Positions 1-5,815 of a stretch of DNA of 8,406 bases are shown one piece after another; within the stretch, counting starts at the first letter, position 1, and every line of letters starts with the position of its first letter. Position numbers and translations under genes: made by a program. This DNA is from Acidobacteriota bacterium (GTDB lineage Bacteria > Acidobacteriota > Terriglobia > UBA7540): assembly GCA_003224635.1 (NCBI GenBank), contig QHZK01000224.1, positions 1,876 through 10,281 of the forward strand, in the 5' to 3' direction. The notes below the pieces were generated by a model. That model searched no databases. It saw only the letters and a program-made list of their open reading frames with translations, and had not been told where the DNA came from.

Positions 1-693
1 TGCTACTAGGACGCCTTGCCGGAAAGCGAACCATCCGCTGACCCAGTAAAGACCCAACACAGCCAGCCCGAAAACGAAATTGCCGTGAGTGTTAACCCAG
101 AGAGCCAGAACTCCCGGCAGGAACCAGATGGCTCTATGTCGGCCCTGTCGAAACAGTTCCAGGCATATCAGCATCACGGCCAGAAACATGTATCCGAGCA
201 ACTGCGGGCGCAACGTGAAGAAAGGACCCAGGAGGGAAAGCAACAGTGCACAGGCTGCCGCTGCCGCCTTCGTGTTTCCGCTCCTCAGATACGCCAGGTA
301 GTAGAGCAGAAGCATAAAGACTATTGACAGCCCGATGAGCAGCACCGCCATCCCCTGAAGACCCCAAACGCGCGCAGCCAGCGCGATCATCACTTCGCCA
401 AGCCACTCGTACGCAATCCAAGGACTGCCCGATGCCGTAAACGAGTAACGGTCGATCGTGGGCCAAGTGTGCGTGGCCAGGATGCGCTCACCGACAGCAA
501 GGTGCCACCAAGTGTCGCCCTCGACGAAGACTTTGGTTCCCGGGACACCGCCTTCCCAGGAAGTGGCGGCGAACGCTCCCGCAGCCAGCAAGACCCCCAG
601 CAGGACGGGGAAAGAGACCGCCTTGCGCAAAGCAGGCCCGGCCCAAAGGCCTTTGATCGAACCCGCGGAAACGGGAGCAGAAGGTGTTTTCAT
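1..693 (-). CDS. Polytopic membrane protein, GT-C glycosyltransferase-like (partial, C-terminus outside window)
   Basis: This frame is open from an ATG at 693 to the window edge, giving 231 residues with no stop. After a hydrophobic helix (about 27-43) comes an extracytoplasmic loop with GDTWWHLAVGERIL (59-72), then DRYSF (81-85) and PWIAYEWLGE (91-100). Further helices lie near 100-135, 143-160, 165-181, 188-201 and 206-224, with RPQLLGY at 162-168 and WVNTHGNF at 199-206. Acidic and WWHL motifs in the first loop are typical of large bacterial membrane proteins resembling GT-C glycosyltransferases, which use lipid-linked sugars at the outer face of the inner membrane; I infer that role and cannot name a substrate. 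No strong Shine-Dalgarno precedes the ATG, and the frame stays open further upstream, so the start is moderately certain. The next gene on this strand (964-2227) has a similar multi-helix character, suggesting a shared envelope-glycan context. Confidence 0.8.
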   Translation of the reverse strand, partial: MKTPSAPVSAGSIKGLWAGPALRKAVSFPVLLGVLLAAGAFAATSWEGGVPGTKVFVEGDTWWHLAVGERILATHTWPTIDRYSFTASGSPWIAYEWLGEVMIALAARVWGLQGMAVLLIGLSIVFMLLLYYLAYLRSGNTKAAAAACALLLSLLGPFFTLRPQLLGYMFLAVMLICLELFRQGRHRAIWFLPGVLALWVNTHGNFVFGLAVLGLYWVSGWFAFRQGVLVA

Positions 694-805
694 CTCAACC
701 GCTGCCCAAGAGGGTACACTGAAACTTGCCTGACGTGAACATGGATTCCAGCTGCGGCCCCAAAACGGATAGATTACAACCTCGCGCCAAAATTTATCTT
801 GAAAT
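694..805. other. Upstream region of the left membrane gene, nothing recognised
   Basis: This is the leader and promoter region of the minus-strand gene that starts at 693. I see no convincing -35/-10 pair and no coding signal on either strand. Confidence 0.3.
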
Positions 806-940
806 GTGGCGGCAGGAATTATTACCATGCTTCGGATTACGGCTGCGGCCCTGCGCAACGGGGCGGGCCACGTGGATACTGTTGAGATCGACCCGGTTAT
901 CTATTCTCTGGGGGAGCGCCAGCACCCGGAACAGGACAGC
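806..940 (+). pseudogene. Remnant of a spermidine-synthase-like SAM-dependent protein
   Basis: Reading the plus strand, bases 842-931 encode AAALRNGAGHVDTVEIDP followed by VIYSLGERQHPE. This closely resembles the central segment of spermidine-synthase-like proteins, where a glycine-rich motif is followed by an aminopropyl or methyl donor pocket with VEIDP and a downstream HPE. The glycine-rich motif that should precede AALRNGA is replaced by unrelated sequence. The conserved segment expected after HPE (Y.DPRV followed by a D-D-[AG]-R-type motif) is missing, because the similarity stops at about 940. The fragment is about 40 residues of a protein normally several hundred long, and it overlaps no gene. 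It lies between two minus-strand membrane genes, in the opposite orientation. I read it as a decayed gene fragment; a chance resemblance is unlikely given the run of matching motifs but was not tested by alignment. Confidence 0.6.
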
Positions 941-963
941 CTTAAGCTCTCCCGGTGTACAAT

Positions 964-1500
964 TCAATGCTTCACGAGTCGCATTGACCAGCGCCCATCC
1001 GGCGGATTATACGGAATGGTGAAGACAGTTCCCGGCGGCGACGCTTCGAACCGTTTCGCATACTCCTGGAAATGCAGGTCGGCGAACGCGCGATCGCGCC
1101 ACTCCCTCACGATTCCGAAAGGCATGAGGCACAGAACTATCGCGGCCACGGATCGCACCCCCTTTGGATTGCCCCTGCCCACGAGCCAAGCCAGCGTCCA
1201 CGCGAAGGCAAGCATCGGCAAGAACCAATATCGCAGACCATTTTGAGGAAACTCCAGCCCCTGCCAGGCTGGAACCTTGCCGACCGACGTCGGGGAAAGG
1301 AGAGACGCGCTCAGGACCAGAACTGCGAAGCCCACGAACAGCTTGAGTTCAAGGGGCCCCTTGAAGAGCGCGTAGACTATCAGCGCCATTCCGGCCGTTG
1401 CCACCAGCACGGCCCAAGGGACACTCGTATGACACAACCCATTCCCGCCCACCAGCGCCCCTAACAGGTTGCTGAAAAAGTCGAAAAATAGTATTGACAA
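964..1500 (-). CDS. C-terminal part of the frameshifted polytopic membrane protein
   Basis: This reading frame continues the protein encoded by 1349-2227 after a one-base shift in the homopolymer at 1484-1488. Dropping one base there joins ...RYIVNTI to FDFFSNLLGALVGGNGL and yields a single protein of about 420 residues. The segment holds helices at AVLVATAGMALIVYALF, LFVGFAVLVLSASLL, WFLPMLAFAWTLAWLV and VAAIVLCLMPFGIV, then a soluble tail. It ends with TVFTIPYNPPDGRWSMRLVKH-type sequence, resembling the IP-N-P-x-W-M-L terminus that I recall from related membrane proteins, so the true C-terminus appears intact. A TTG at 1500 could in principle start translation, but it lies inside the overlap and has no obvious ribosome site, so I do not think this is a separate gene. 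Confidence 0.7.
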   Translation of the reverse strand: MSILFFDFFSNLLGALVGGNGLCHTSVPWAVLVATAGMALIVYALFKGPLELKLFVGFAVLVLSASLLSPTSVGKVPAWQGLEFPQNGLRYWFLPMLAFAWTLAWLVGRGNPKGVRSVAAIVLCLMPFGIVREWRDRAFADLHFQEYAKRFEASPPGTVFTIPYNPPDGRWSMRLVKH

Positions 1501-2227
1501 TATATCGTGATGAGATATATTTGACTCCTGGCATGGTCGCGCCTTGAATCAAAGCGCCCCCAATCGTGATCAGCAATAACTCAAGCGGTTTCCGTCCACG
1601 GCGCTTCCACCATACCAGCGCTGCGACCGGCGCCAGCATGAAAGCGAACGGCCCGCTCAGTGAACTCGAGACGACGGCCAGGATATCGAAAGAGCGCCAG
1701 CCCCACGTCCTTGCCGGAGCGGAAACCAACACCAGAAACGCCAGCAGCGCCAGGTACCATTGAGCATTGGTGATGTTTGAGTGGGTTTCCGAAGTATGCG
1801 GAAGCGACAGGCAGAGGAACGCCAAGAGCATCCGCGTCGAAACGCCGCCAAGGCCGGAAAGCCGAGACGAGACCAGGAGCTGAACAGGGAGGATTTCGAT
1901 AACAATGGCGACCAGGTTGAACAGGAGCGGGCCGCGCCGGAGCGGAAGAGCTTGGGCGACGAGCGCGGTCAGGCGAGGTACGAAATGCAAGTAGCCGAAA
2001 TAGGGCCACAAGAAAGGGCGAATCCCGCCTGTGTTGTAGGCGTCGGCGTACCAGAATTTTCCGTCCTCGGCCCAAAACTGTGGATTCGAGACCGCATCGG
2101 GCCGGCGTGAAACGACTATCGCCAAGGCCAGCCCGAAAACAGCAAGTTGAACGCACCAGCTTGGGACACGTTGCACGTTGCGGTCGATCCTAAGAGCGTC
2201 GATCCTATTAATAAGAGCTCGGTCCAC
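1349..2227 (-). CDS. N-terminal part of the frameshifted polytopic membrane protein
   Basis: The start is a GTG at 2227, preceded by AGGA at 2232-2235 and GGAGG at 2241-2245. Residues 1-247 look genuine; beyond that the frame yields arginine- and glycine-rich out-of-frame sequence to 1349. Helices lie near 25-40, 84-97, 100-120, 131-142, 156-170, 181-207 and 215-230. The first loop holds FWAEDGKFWYADAYN (51-65), and SNITNAQWYLAL (150-161) follows later; both recall a family of uncharacterised bacterial membrane proteins with an acidic motif in the first loop and a TN-QW motif. GT-C-like glycosyl transfer is a possible role (inference). The gene is either truly broken or affected by a sequencing indel: homopolymer length is the only defect seen and both halves retain good coding character. 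Confidence 0.7.
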   Translation of the reverse strand: MDRALINRIDALRIDRNVQRVPSWCVQLAVFGLALAIVVSRRPDAVSNPQFWAEDGKFWYADAYNTGGIRPFLWPYFGYLHFVPRLTALVAQALPLRRGPLLFNLVAIVIEILPVQLLVSSRLSGLGGVSTRMLLAFLCLSLPHTSETHSNITNAQWYLALLAFLVLVSAPARTWGWRSFDILAVVSSSLSGPFAFMLAPVAALVWWKRRGRKPLELLLITIGGALIQGATMPGVKYISSRYIVNTIFRLFQQPVRGAGGREWVVSYECPLGRAGGNGRNGADSLRALQGAP

Positions 2228-2245
2228 GGGTTCCTGTCCGCCTCC

Positions 2246-2254
2246 AGTCTAGCA
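2246..2254 (-). promoter_or_regulatory. Putative extended -10 promoter for the 964-2227 membrane gene
   Basis: On the minus strand the sequence reads TGCTAGACT (TG at 2253-2254, hexamer TAGACT at 2246-2251). It matches four of six consensus -10 bases and carries the TGn extension. No good -35 is visible. A transcript would begin near 2239, about 12 bases before the GTG start. Confidence 0.35.
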
Positions 2255-2327
2255 CTTCAAAATGAGACAATGGGGACGCGTGGGACGGATGGGACAAATT
2301 ATTTGACCCCGCGAATCAAGGAGTTAG

Positions 2328-2387
2328 AAGGAGGAATAGAAGATGCGGGAAGCCGAGTTAGACGGCGTTTGGAGGCATTTAGCCTAG
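2328..2387 (+). CDS. 14-codon ORF behind a perfect Shine-Dalgarno (possible leader peptide)
   Basis: AAGGAGG at 2328-2334 is fully complementary to the usual 16S tail and sits eight bases before an ATG at 2343. The ORF encodes MREAELDGVWRHLA and stops with TAG at 2385-2387. A terminator-like hairpin with a T tract follows five bases later (2392-2419). The order of strong ribosome site, tiny ORF and hairpin resembles a leader peptide, yet the peptide lacks a run of one amino acid and the nearest downstream gene starts 266 bases away behind its own promoter. It could equally be the start of a decayed gene. TTGACC at 2303-2308 is a possible -35 but no matching -10 is clear. Confidence 0.3.
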
Positions 2388-2391
2388 GTAC

Positions 2392-2419
2392 GTAGGTCTA
2401 GCTGCTGACCTGCCTTTTT
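2392..2419 (+). terminator. Terminator-like hairpin with T tract
   Basis: GTAGGTC (2392-2398) pairs with GACCTGC (2407-2413), including one G-T wobble, around an eight-base loop. It is followed by C and five T (2415-2419). The stem is short, so strength is uncertain. It would end transcription of the 14-codon ORF. Confidence 0.4.
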
Positions 2420-2443
2420 CGCGGGTCCGCGTCTCTTAAGAAC

Positions 2444-2470
2444 CGCAGACCTCAAAGAGCGCGGTCTGCG
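2444..2470. repeat. Perfect 8-bp inverted repeat
   Basis: CGCAGACC (2444-2451) and GGTCTGCG (2463-2470) are exact reverse complements around an 11-base loop. No T tract follows, so it is not a standard terminator. It may be part of a dispersed palindromic element; no second copy occurs in this window. Confidence 0.4.
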
Positions 2471-2504
2471 CCACCAAGTTTTCGTCCTTCTAGGCCTACT
2501 ATGC

Positions 2505-2533
2505 CGGCCGAGCGACGCGGCCGTAGTCTTTTC
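2505..2533 (+). terminator. Weak GC-rich hairpin followed by T-rich bases
   Basis: CGGCCG at 2505-2510 and CGGCCG at 2518-2523 pair around the loop AGCGACG. TAGTCTTTTC follows. The stem has only six pairs and the T tract is interrupted, and the next promoter begins about ten bases later, so it may insulate the methyltransferase gene. Confidence 0.3.
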
Positions 2534-2539
2534 ACGCTA

Positions 2540-2548
2540 TGCTAGAAT
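2540..2548 (+). promoter_or_regulatory. Putative extended -10 promoter for the methyltransferase gene
   Basis: TGCTAGAAT contains a five-of-six match to TATAAT (hexamer 2543-2548) plus the TGn extension. No good -35 is seen. Transcription would start near 2555, leaving a leader of about 100 bases before the ATG at 2653. Confidence 0.4.
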
Positions 2549-2652
2549 TACGGGCTTGGCAAGGTCGATCCTCCGCTCGGCCCGGCTGGAGGACCACCGG
2601 CCGCCGCGCGCAGGAAACTGCCTGCCGGCGGCTGAGGCGAGATCACGACGAA

Positions 2653-3300
2653 ATGGACGCAGCTCCCAATGTCAACCTTTGGTCCTCGACCCAGCACGCG
2701 CTCGACTACCTGAAGCAGGCCGATTCGATCCCGCACCGCACGGAAGGCGAGGCGGTCCTGCTCGACTGCGTGCCGGCGAGCGCGAGGCGCATCCTGGACC
2801 TCGGCAGCGGCGACGGCCGTCTGCTCAGGCTCTTGAAGCTCGACCGGCCTCACGCGCAGGCGGTGGCAGTGGACTTCTCGCCCGTGATGCTCGAGGGCCT
2901 GCGCCAGAACTTCGCCGGCGATCCCTCCGTCGCCGTGGTCGAGCACAACCTGGACCGGCCGCTGCCCGGCCTCGGCGTGTTTAACGCCGTGGTGTCGAGC
3001 TTCGCCATTCATCACTTGGCGCACGAACGCAAGCGATCGCTCTACGCCGAGGTGTTCGGCTTGCTTGCGCCGGGCGGGGTTTTCTGCAACCTGGAACACG
3101 TCGCTTCGCCAACGCCGGCCCTGCACGAGCGCTTCCTCCAGCGGCTCGGCATTCCACTCCTCGGTGAAGATCCCTCGAACAAGCTGCTGGACGTTGAAAC
3201 GCAGCTTCAGTGGCTGCGCGAAATCGGATTCACGGACGTGGACTGTCACTGGAAATGGCTGGAACTGGCGCTGCTGGCGGGCGGGAAGCCGAGTCGTTGA
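2653..3300 (+). CDS. Class I SAM-dependent methyltransferase
   Basis: The 215-residue protein has the standard order of class I motifs: RILDLGSGDGRLLRLL (46-61) for SAM binding, AVAVDFSPVML (70-80) with the acidic residue that binds the ribose, FNAVVSSFAIHHL (110-122) as motif II, and LLAPGGVFCNLEHV (137-150) as motif III. The pattern is that of small-molecule methyltransferases of the UbiE/trans-aconitate methyltransferase type; the acceptor cannot be told. No membrane segment or signal is seen, so it should be cytosolic. I chose the ATG at 2653 because the frame upstream is arginine-rich and unlike the family, and an earlier ATG at 2539 would overlap the likely promoter. A GAGG lies near 2635, somewhat far from the start. 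The gene stands alone: 108 bases and a separate promoter lie before pyrK, so a link to pyrimidine synthesis is not supported. Confidence 0.88.
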   Translation: MDAAPNVNLWSSTQHALDYLKQADSIPHRTEGEAVLLDCVPASARRILDLGSGDGRLLRLLKLDRPHAQAVAVDFSPVMLEGLRQNFAGDPSVAVVEHNLDRPLPGLGVFNAVVSSFAIHHLAHERKRSLYAEVFGLLAPGGVFCNLEHVASPTPALHERFLQRLGIPLLGEDPSNKLLDVETQLQWLREIGFTDVDCHWKWLELALLAGGKPSR

Positions 3301-3371
3301 GTGATCGCGTGATCGGGTCAGCAGGCCATTTGAAGGAGCTCGCCCGGCCCGACGTGAGGGCGCCAAACGCT

Positions 3372-3400
3372 TCGACGGCTCGGCGCAGTTCTGCTATCAT
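3372..3400 (+). promoter_or_regulatory. Putative promoter of pyrK giving a near-leaderless transcript
   Basis: TCGACG (3372-3377, four of six) lies 17 bases before TATCAT (3395-3400, five of six), which carries a TG extension at 3392-3393. The predicted start point is near 3407, at or next to the ATG at 3409. No Shine-Dalgarno is visible before pyrK, which fits leaderless translation. Confidence 0.45.
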
Positions 3401-3408
3401 CGTCAGTG

Positions 3409-4413
3409 ATGTACGACGAAACCGTGACCGTGGTCGAAAACCGACCCCTCACCGGCGGTCACTTTCTCTTGAGCGTCCATTCCCCTCGTCAGGCGCAGGC
3501 GACACGCCCGGGTCAGTTCGCGATGGTAAGGTTGCTGGGCCGTTCCGACGTCCTGCTGCGCCGCCCGATGAGCATCTACGACGTCGCGCCTGGGAGCGCG
3601 GGCGTCCCGCCCGCATCAGTCGGCGGTCCCCCGCCCCGCCAGGGCAGGCGCCGACCTCCGGCACAGAGCGCTATTCGAGTCGGCGGTCCCTTACAGGGCA
3701 GGCTTCGACCGCCGCTACAGCAGGTCGGCAGCCCCTTACAGGGCAGGCTTCGACCGCCGCACCAGGAGGCGGAAATCGTGCAGTTGCTCTATAAGGTCGT
3801 GGGGCGCGGGACGCGGTTGATGGCAGAACTCAAGCCCGGCGATCGGGTCGGGATGCTCGCGCCGCTCGGTCACGGCTTCTTCCAGGAAGAATACCTCGAC
3901 CGCGCCAGGGGAGCGGACGAGGTCCTGCACGTGGCCGGCGGCATCGGCATTGCGGCGCTGCTGCTGCCGGCGCGACAACTGGCGCTCGCGGGGATGCGCC
4001 AGCGGCTGTTCTTCGGCGGCCGCACGCGGTGGGACCTGGTCGGCGTTCAGGATTTCAAACCGTATGTCAGCGCCACCGTACTCGCAACGGAGGACGGCTC
4101 GCGCGGCTATCGCGGTTACGTGACCCGGCCGCTCGAAGAGTACCTCGAGCGGCGCCGGGACAAGAGGTTTCTGCTCATGGTCTGCGGCCCCTGGGCGATG
4201 CTTCACGCTGCGGTCGTGCTGGCAAAGAAGTACGGGCATCGCTGCCTGGTCTCGATGGAGAACCGCATGGGCTGCGCGCTCGGAGTGTGCCTGGGCTGCT
4301 GCATCCGTGTGGTGGGCGAGGGGCACGGGGCGTATCAACGCGTTTGCACCGAGGGGCCGGTGTTCTGGGCGGAGAAGGTGGTCTGGGAGAGGGAGGCTCT
4401 TCCAAAAACTTAA
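3409..4413 (+). CDS. pyrK: Dihydroorotate dehydrogenase B, electron-transfer subunit PyrK, with repeat-derived insertion
   Basis: PyrK carries electrons from PyrD through FAD and a [2Fe-2S] cluster to NAD+, in the fourth step of UMP synthesis. The 334-residue protein shows PGQFAMV (34-40), the FAD motif LLRRPMSIYD (49-58), the nicotinamide-side motif HVAGGIGIAALLL (174-186) and the cluster ligands C289, C294, C297 and C313, spaced C-x4-C-x2-C-x15-C as in the family. Residues 61-120 do not belong to the family: they are proline-, glycine- and arginine-rich and encoded by dispersed-repeat DNA. The family sequence resumes at EIVQLLYKVVGRGTRLM (122-138). Removing the insert gives about 274 residues, the usual length. 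The insert falls where the family has a short turn, so the fold may survive. A GTG directly before the ATG is an alternative start. pyrD follows after a second repeat element. Identity is secure; activity with the insert is an inference. Confidence 0.93.
   Translation: MYDETVTVVENRPLTGGHFLLSVHSPRQAQATRPGQFAMVRLLGRSDVLLRRPMSIYDVAPGSAGVPPASVGGPPPRQGRRRPPAQSAIRVGGPLQGRLRPPLQQVGSPLQGRLRPPHQEAEIVQLLYKVVGRGTRLMAELKPGDRVGMLAPLGHGFFQEEYLDRARGADEVLHVAGGIGIAALLLPARQLALAGMRQRLFFGGRTRWDLVGVQDFKPYVSATVLATEDGSRGYRGYVTRPLEEYLERRRDKRFLLMVCGPWAMLHAAVVLAKKYGHRCLVSMENRMGCALGVCLGCCIRVVGEGHGAYQRVCTEGPVFWAEKVVWEREALPKT
3589..3618. repeat. SAGVPPAS-type dispersed palindromic repeat inside pyrK
   Basis: GCGGGCGTCCCGCCCGC (about 3598-3614) is a near-perfect palindrome and, in the pyrK frame, reads GSAGVPPAS. 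I recognise this as a dispersed repeat frequently mistranslated in annotations of Acidobacteriota, Planctomycetota and Verrucomicrobiota. It marks the left end of the foreign stretch in pyrK. Confidence 0.65.
3619..3768. repeat. In-frame tandem repeat array inside pyrK (60 + 45 + 45 bp)
   Basis: Three units begin with GTCGGC at 3619, 3679 and 3724. The last two are 45 bp long and match at 40 of 45 positions; the first is a diverged 60-bp relative that shares GTCGGCGGTCCC and CAGGGCAGGC. Both periods are multiples of three, so the frame stays open and the last two units encode V-G-[GS]-P-L-Q-G-R-L-R-P-P. Each unit can fold, for example GGCGGTC (3682-3688) with GACCGCC (3707-3713). Read on the minus strand the middle unit begins CTGTAGCGGCGGTC (3707-3720), identical to the start of the hairpin repeat at 5816-5829. 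Confidence 0.85.
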
Positions 4414-4557
4414 TCCGCAGATTACACAGATTGAGCAGATAGACCAAAAAGAAGCAGGAACAGTGGCGCACCATACGCGGACAAAGAGGAGACAAGGCGC
4501 TGAGGGACGATCAACCAAGGTCTCTCGATCGGTGAAATCGGCGCAATCTGCGGATAA
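4411..4557. repeat. Imperfect long inverted repeat between pyrK and pyrD
   Basis: ATCCGCAGATT at 4413-4423 and AATCTGCGGAT at 4545-4555 are exact reverse complements. The similarity continues inward with mismatches for about 36 bases per arm, around a roughly 70-base centre. Arms of the form CCGCAGATTACACAGATT are a common intergenic repeat in soil bacteria (recalled, not searched). The element begins at the pyrK stop codon and ends about eight bases before the chosen pyrD start, so it fills the intergenic gap and may have displaced the original ribosome site of pyrD. Confidence 0.65.
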
Positions 4558-4564
4558 CCAATTT

Positions 4565-5506
4565 GTGCCTCGCATCGACACCGAAATCGCCGGCATCCGC
4601 TTTCAGAATCCCGTGCTGACGGCGAGCGGCACCTTTGGCTACGGCCAGGAATTCGCTCACCTGATCGACCTCAATCAACTGGGCGGAATCGTGGTGAAAG
4701 GCATCTCCGCCGAGCCCATGTCTGGCAACCCGCCGCCGCGCATTTACGAGACCGACTCGGGGATGCTGAACGCCATTGGCCTGCAGAACGTGGGCGCGAG
4801 CAAATTCCTGGAGGAGAAGCTGCCCTTCCTGCGCGCGCTCAAGACGCGCACGATTGTGAACGTCTTCGGATACTCGACCGACGACTACGTGCGCACGATC
4901 GACATTCTGAACGCGGGCGAGGGCATCGACGCCTACGAGCTGAACATTTCCTGTCCCAACACGCGCTCGGGCGGCATGGTCTACGGCAGCGATCCGAAAC
5001 TGACTGAGGAAGTGGTGGCGGCCTCGAAGCGTGCGGCGCGGAATCCGGTGGTCGTGAAGCTCTCGCCGAACGTGACCGACATCACGGTGTTCGCGCGCGC
5101 CGCCGAGGCGGCGGGCGCGGACGCCTTGTCGCTGGTGAACACGTTCGTGGGCATGGCGATCGATATCGAGACTCGCACGCCGCGCGTCTCGAACATCACC
5201 GCCGGACTCTCGGGCCCCGCCATCAAACCCGTGGCCCTCCGTATGGTCTACCAGTGCGCGCGCGCGGTCAAAATCCCGATCATCGGCATGGGCGGCATCT
5301 CGACCCCCGAAGACGCGCTGGAGTTCCTGATCGCCGGAGCTCGCGCCGTGCAAGTAGGCACGGCAAACTTCTACGCCCCCGACACCGCCCCGCGCATCGT
5401 TCAGGGCATTCGCGACTATTGCCTGCGCCAGCGCCTTCACCTGGGCGAGCTCATCGGAAGCTTAAGAGTGCTCGAAAGCTCAGCCTCGAGGACCGCCGAA
5501 TACTGA
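4565..5506 (+). CDS. pyrD: Dihydroorotate dehydrogenase class 1B, catalytic subunit PyrD
   Basis: PyrD oxidises dihydroorotate to orotate with FMN and passes the electrons to PyrK. The 313-residue protein begins PRIDTEIAGIRFQNPVLTA and shows SGTFGYG (21-27), VVKGIS (43-48), NAIGLQNVG (69-77), the catalytic loop NISCPNTRSGG with C130 as base (cysteine is the class 1 choice), VVVKLSPNVTDI (162-173), SLVNTF (189-194), GMGGISTPEDALEFLIAGA (241-259) and QVGTANF (263-269) for the FMN phosphate. Length is normal for class 1B. I chose GTG at 4565 because conservation starts there; in-frame GTG codons at 4532 and 4463 lie within the inverted repeat and would add repeat-derived residues. No clear Shine-Dalgarno precedes 4565, so translation may depend on readthrough from pyrK or on one of the earlier starts. 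No other pyr gene is nearby. Confidence 0.95.
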   Translation: MPRIDTEIAGIRFQNPVLTASGTFGYGQEFAHLIDLNQLGGIVVKGISAEPMSGNPPPRIYETDSGMLNAIGLQNVGASKFLEEKLPFLRALKTRTIVNVFGYSTDDYVRTIDILNAGEGIDAYELNISCPNTRSGGMVYGSDPKLTEEVVAASKRAARNPVVVKLSPNVTDITVFARAAEAAGADALSLVNTFVGMAIDIETRTPRVSNITAGLSGPAIKPVALRMVYQCARAVKIPIIGMGGISTPEDALEFLIAGARAVQVGTANFYAPDTAPRIVQGIRDYCLRQRLHLGELIGSLRVLESSASRTAEY

Positions 5507-5815
5507 TTCGGCCGTGACATGCGTTTCTTTTGGCACGACCCTTGCTCCTGGATTGAGGCGTGGAGTCCAGGAGCGATCGGAAAAGAGGACCAACGAGTTG
5601 TTTCAACAGCTTACGAGAACGTATCGGCGCGCGGTGCAATCAAAACCTGGCGCCGGAAGGCAGGAAGGCCGGAAGGAAGGATAGTTGGTTTCCCCCGCGC
5701 CTGTCAGGACTTCGCGCCGGCCGTGGCGATCGTAAGACCGAGGCCTTGTAAGGCTGCATCTTAATTAGTGATTGAGGTAAGACTCTGTTTTCTCTCGAGA
5801 CACGAGGATGTCACC
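5507..5815. other. Intergenic stretch without a convincing gene
   Basis: An 81-codon frame from an ATG at 5519 exists on the plus strand but is rich in Trp, Arg and Pro, has no ribosome site and no recognisable motif, so I do not call it. GCTCCTGGA (5544-5552) and TCCAGGAGC (5566-5574) form a perfect 9-bp hairpin just after pyrD, without a T tract. A purine-rich run holds four GGAAGG copies between 5655 and 5680. No tRNA-like fold or promoter stood out. Confidence 0.5.

Noticed and set aside
134..466. 110-codon minus-strand frame at the left end
   Set aside because: It is out of frame with the membrane protein at 1-693, which has helices and conserved motifs, and has no coding character of its own.
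941..1246. Continuation of the spermidine-synthase-like frame to 1246
   Set aside because: After about 940 the similarity ends and the frame runs antisense to the membrane protein gene, so the open frame is accidental.
2548..3366. Long minus-strand reading frame opposite the methyltransferase
   Set aside because: It is rich in Arg, Ala and His with no motif, and the plus strand has all class I methyltransferase motifs. High GC content at third positions explains the open antisense frame.
3619..3768. CRISPR-like array
   Set aside because: The units are contiguous tandem copies without unique spacers and lie within an open pyrK frame.
4511..5440. 309-codon minus-strand frame opposite pyrD
   Set aside because: Composition is dominated by Arg, His, Val and Ala without a motif, whereas the plus strand is unmistakably PyrD.
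5544..5574. Intrinsic terminator after pyrD
   Set aside because: The 9-bp stem is perfect but neither strand has a T tract after it, so it is recorded only as a hairpin.
5519..5764. 81-codon plus-strand frame after pyrD
   Set aside because: It has no ribosome site, odd composition and no motif, and it spans a hairpin and a purine-rich repeat run.
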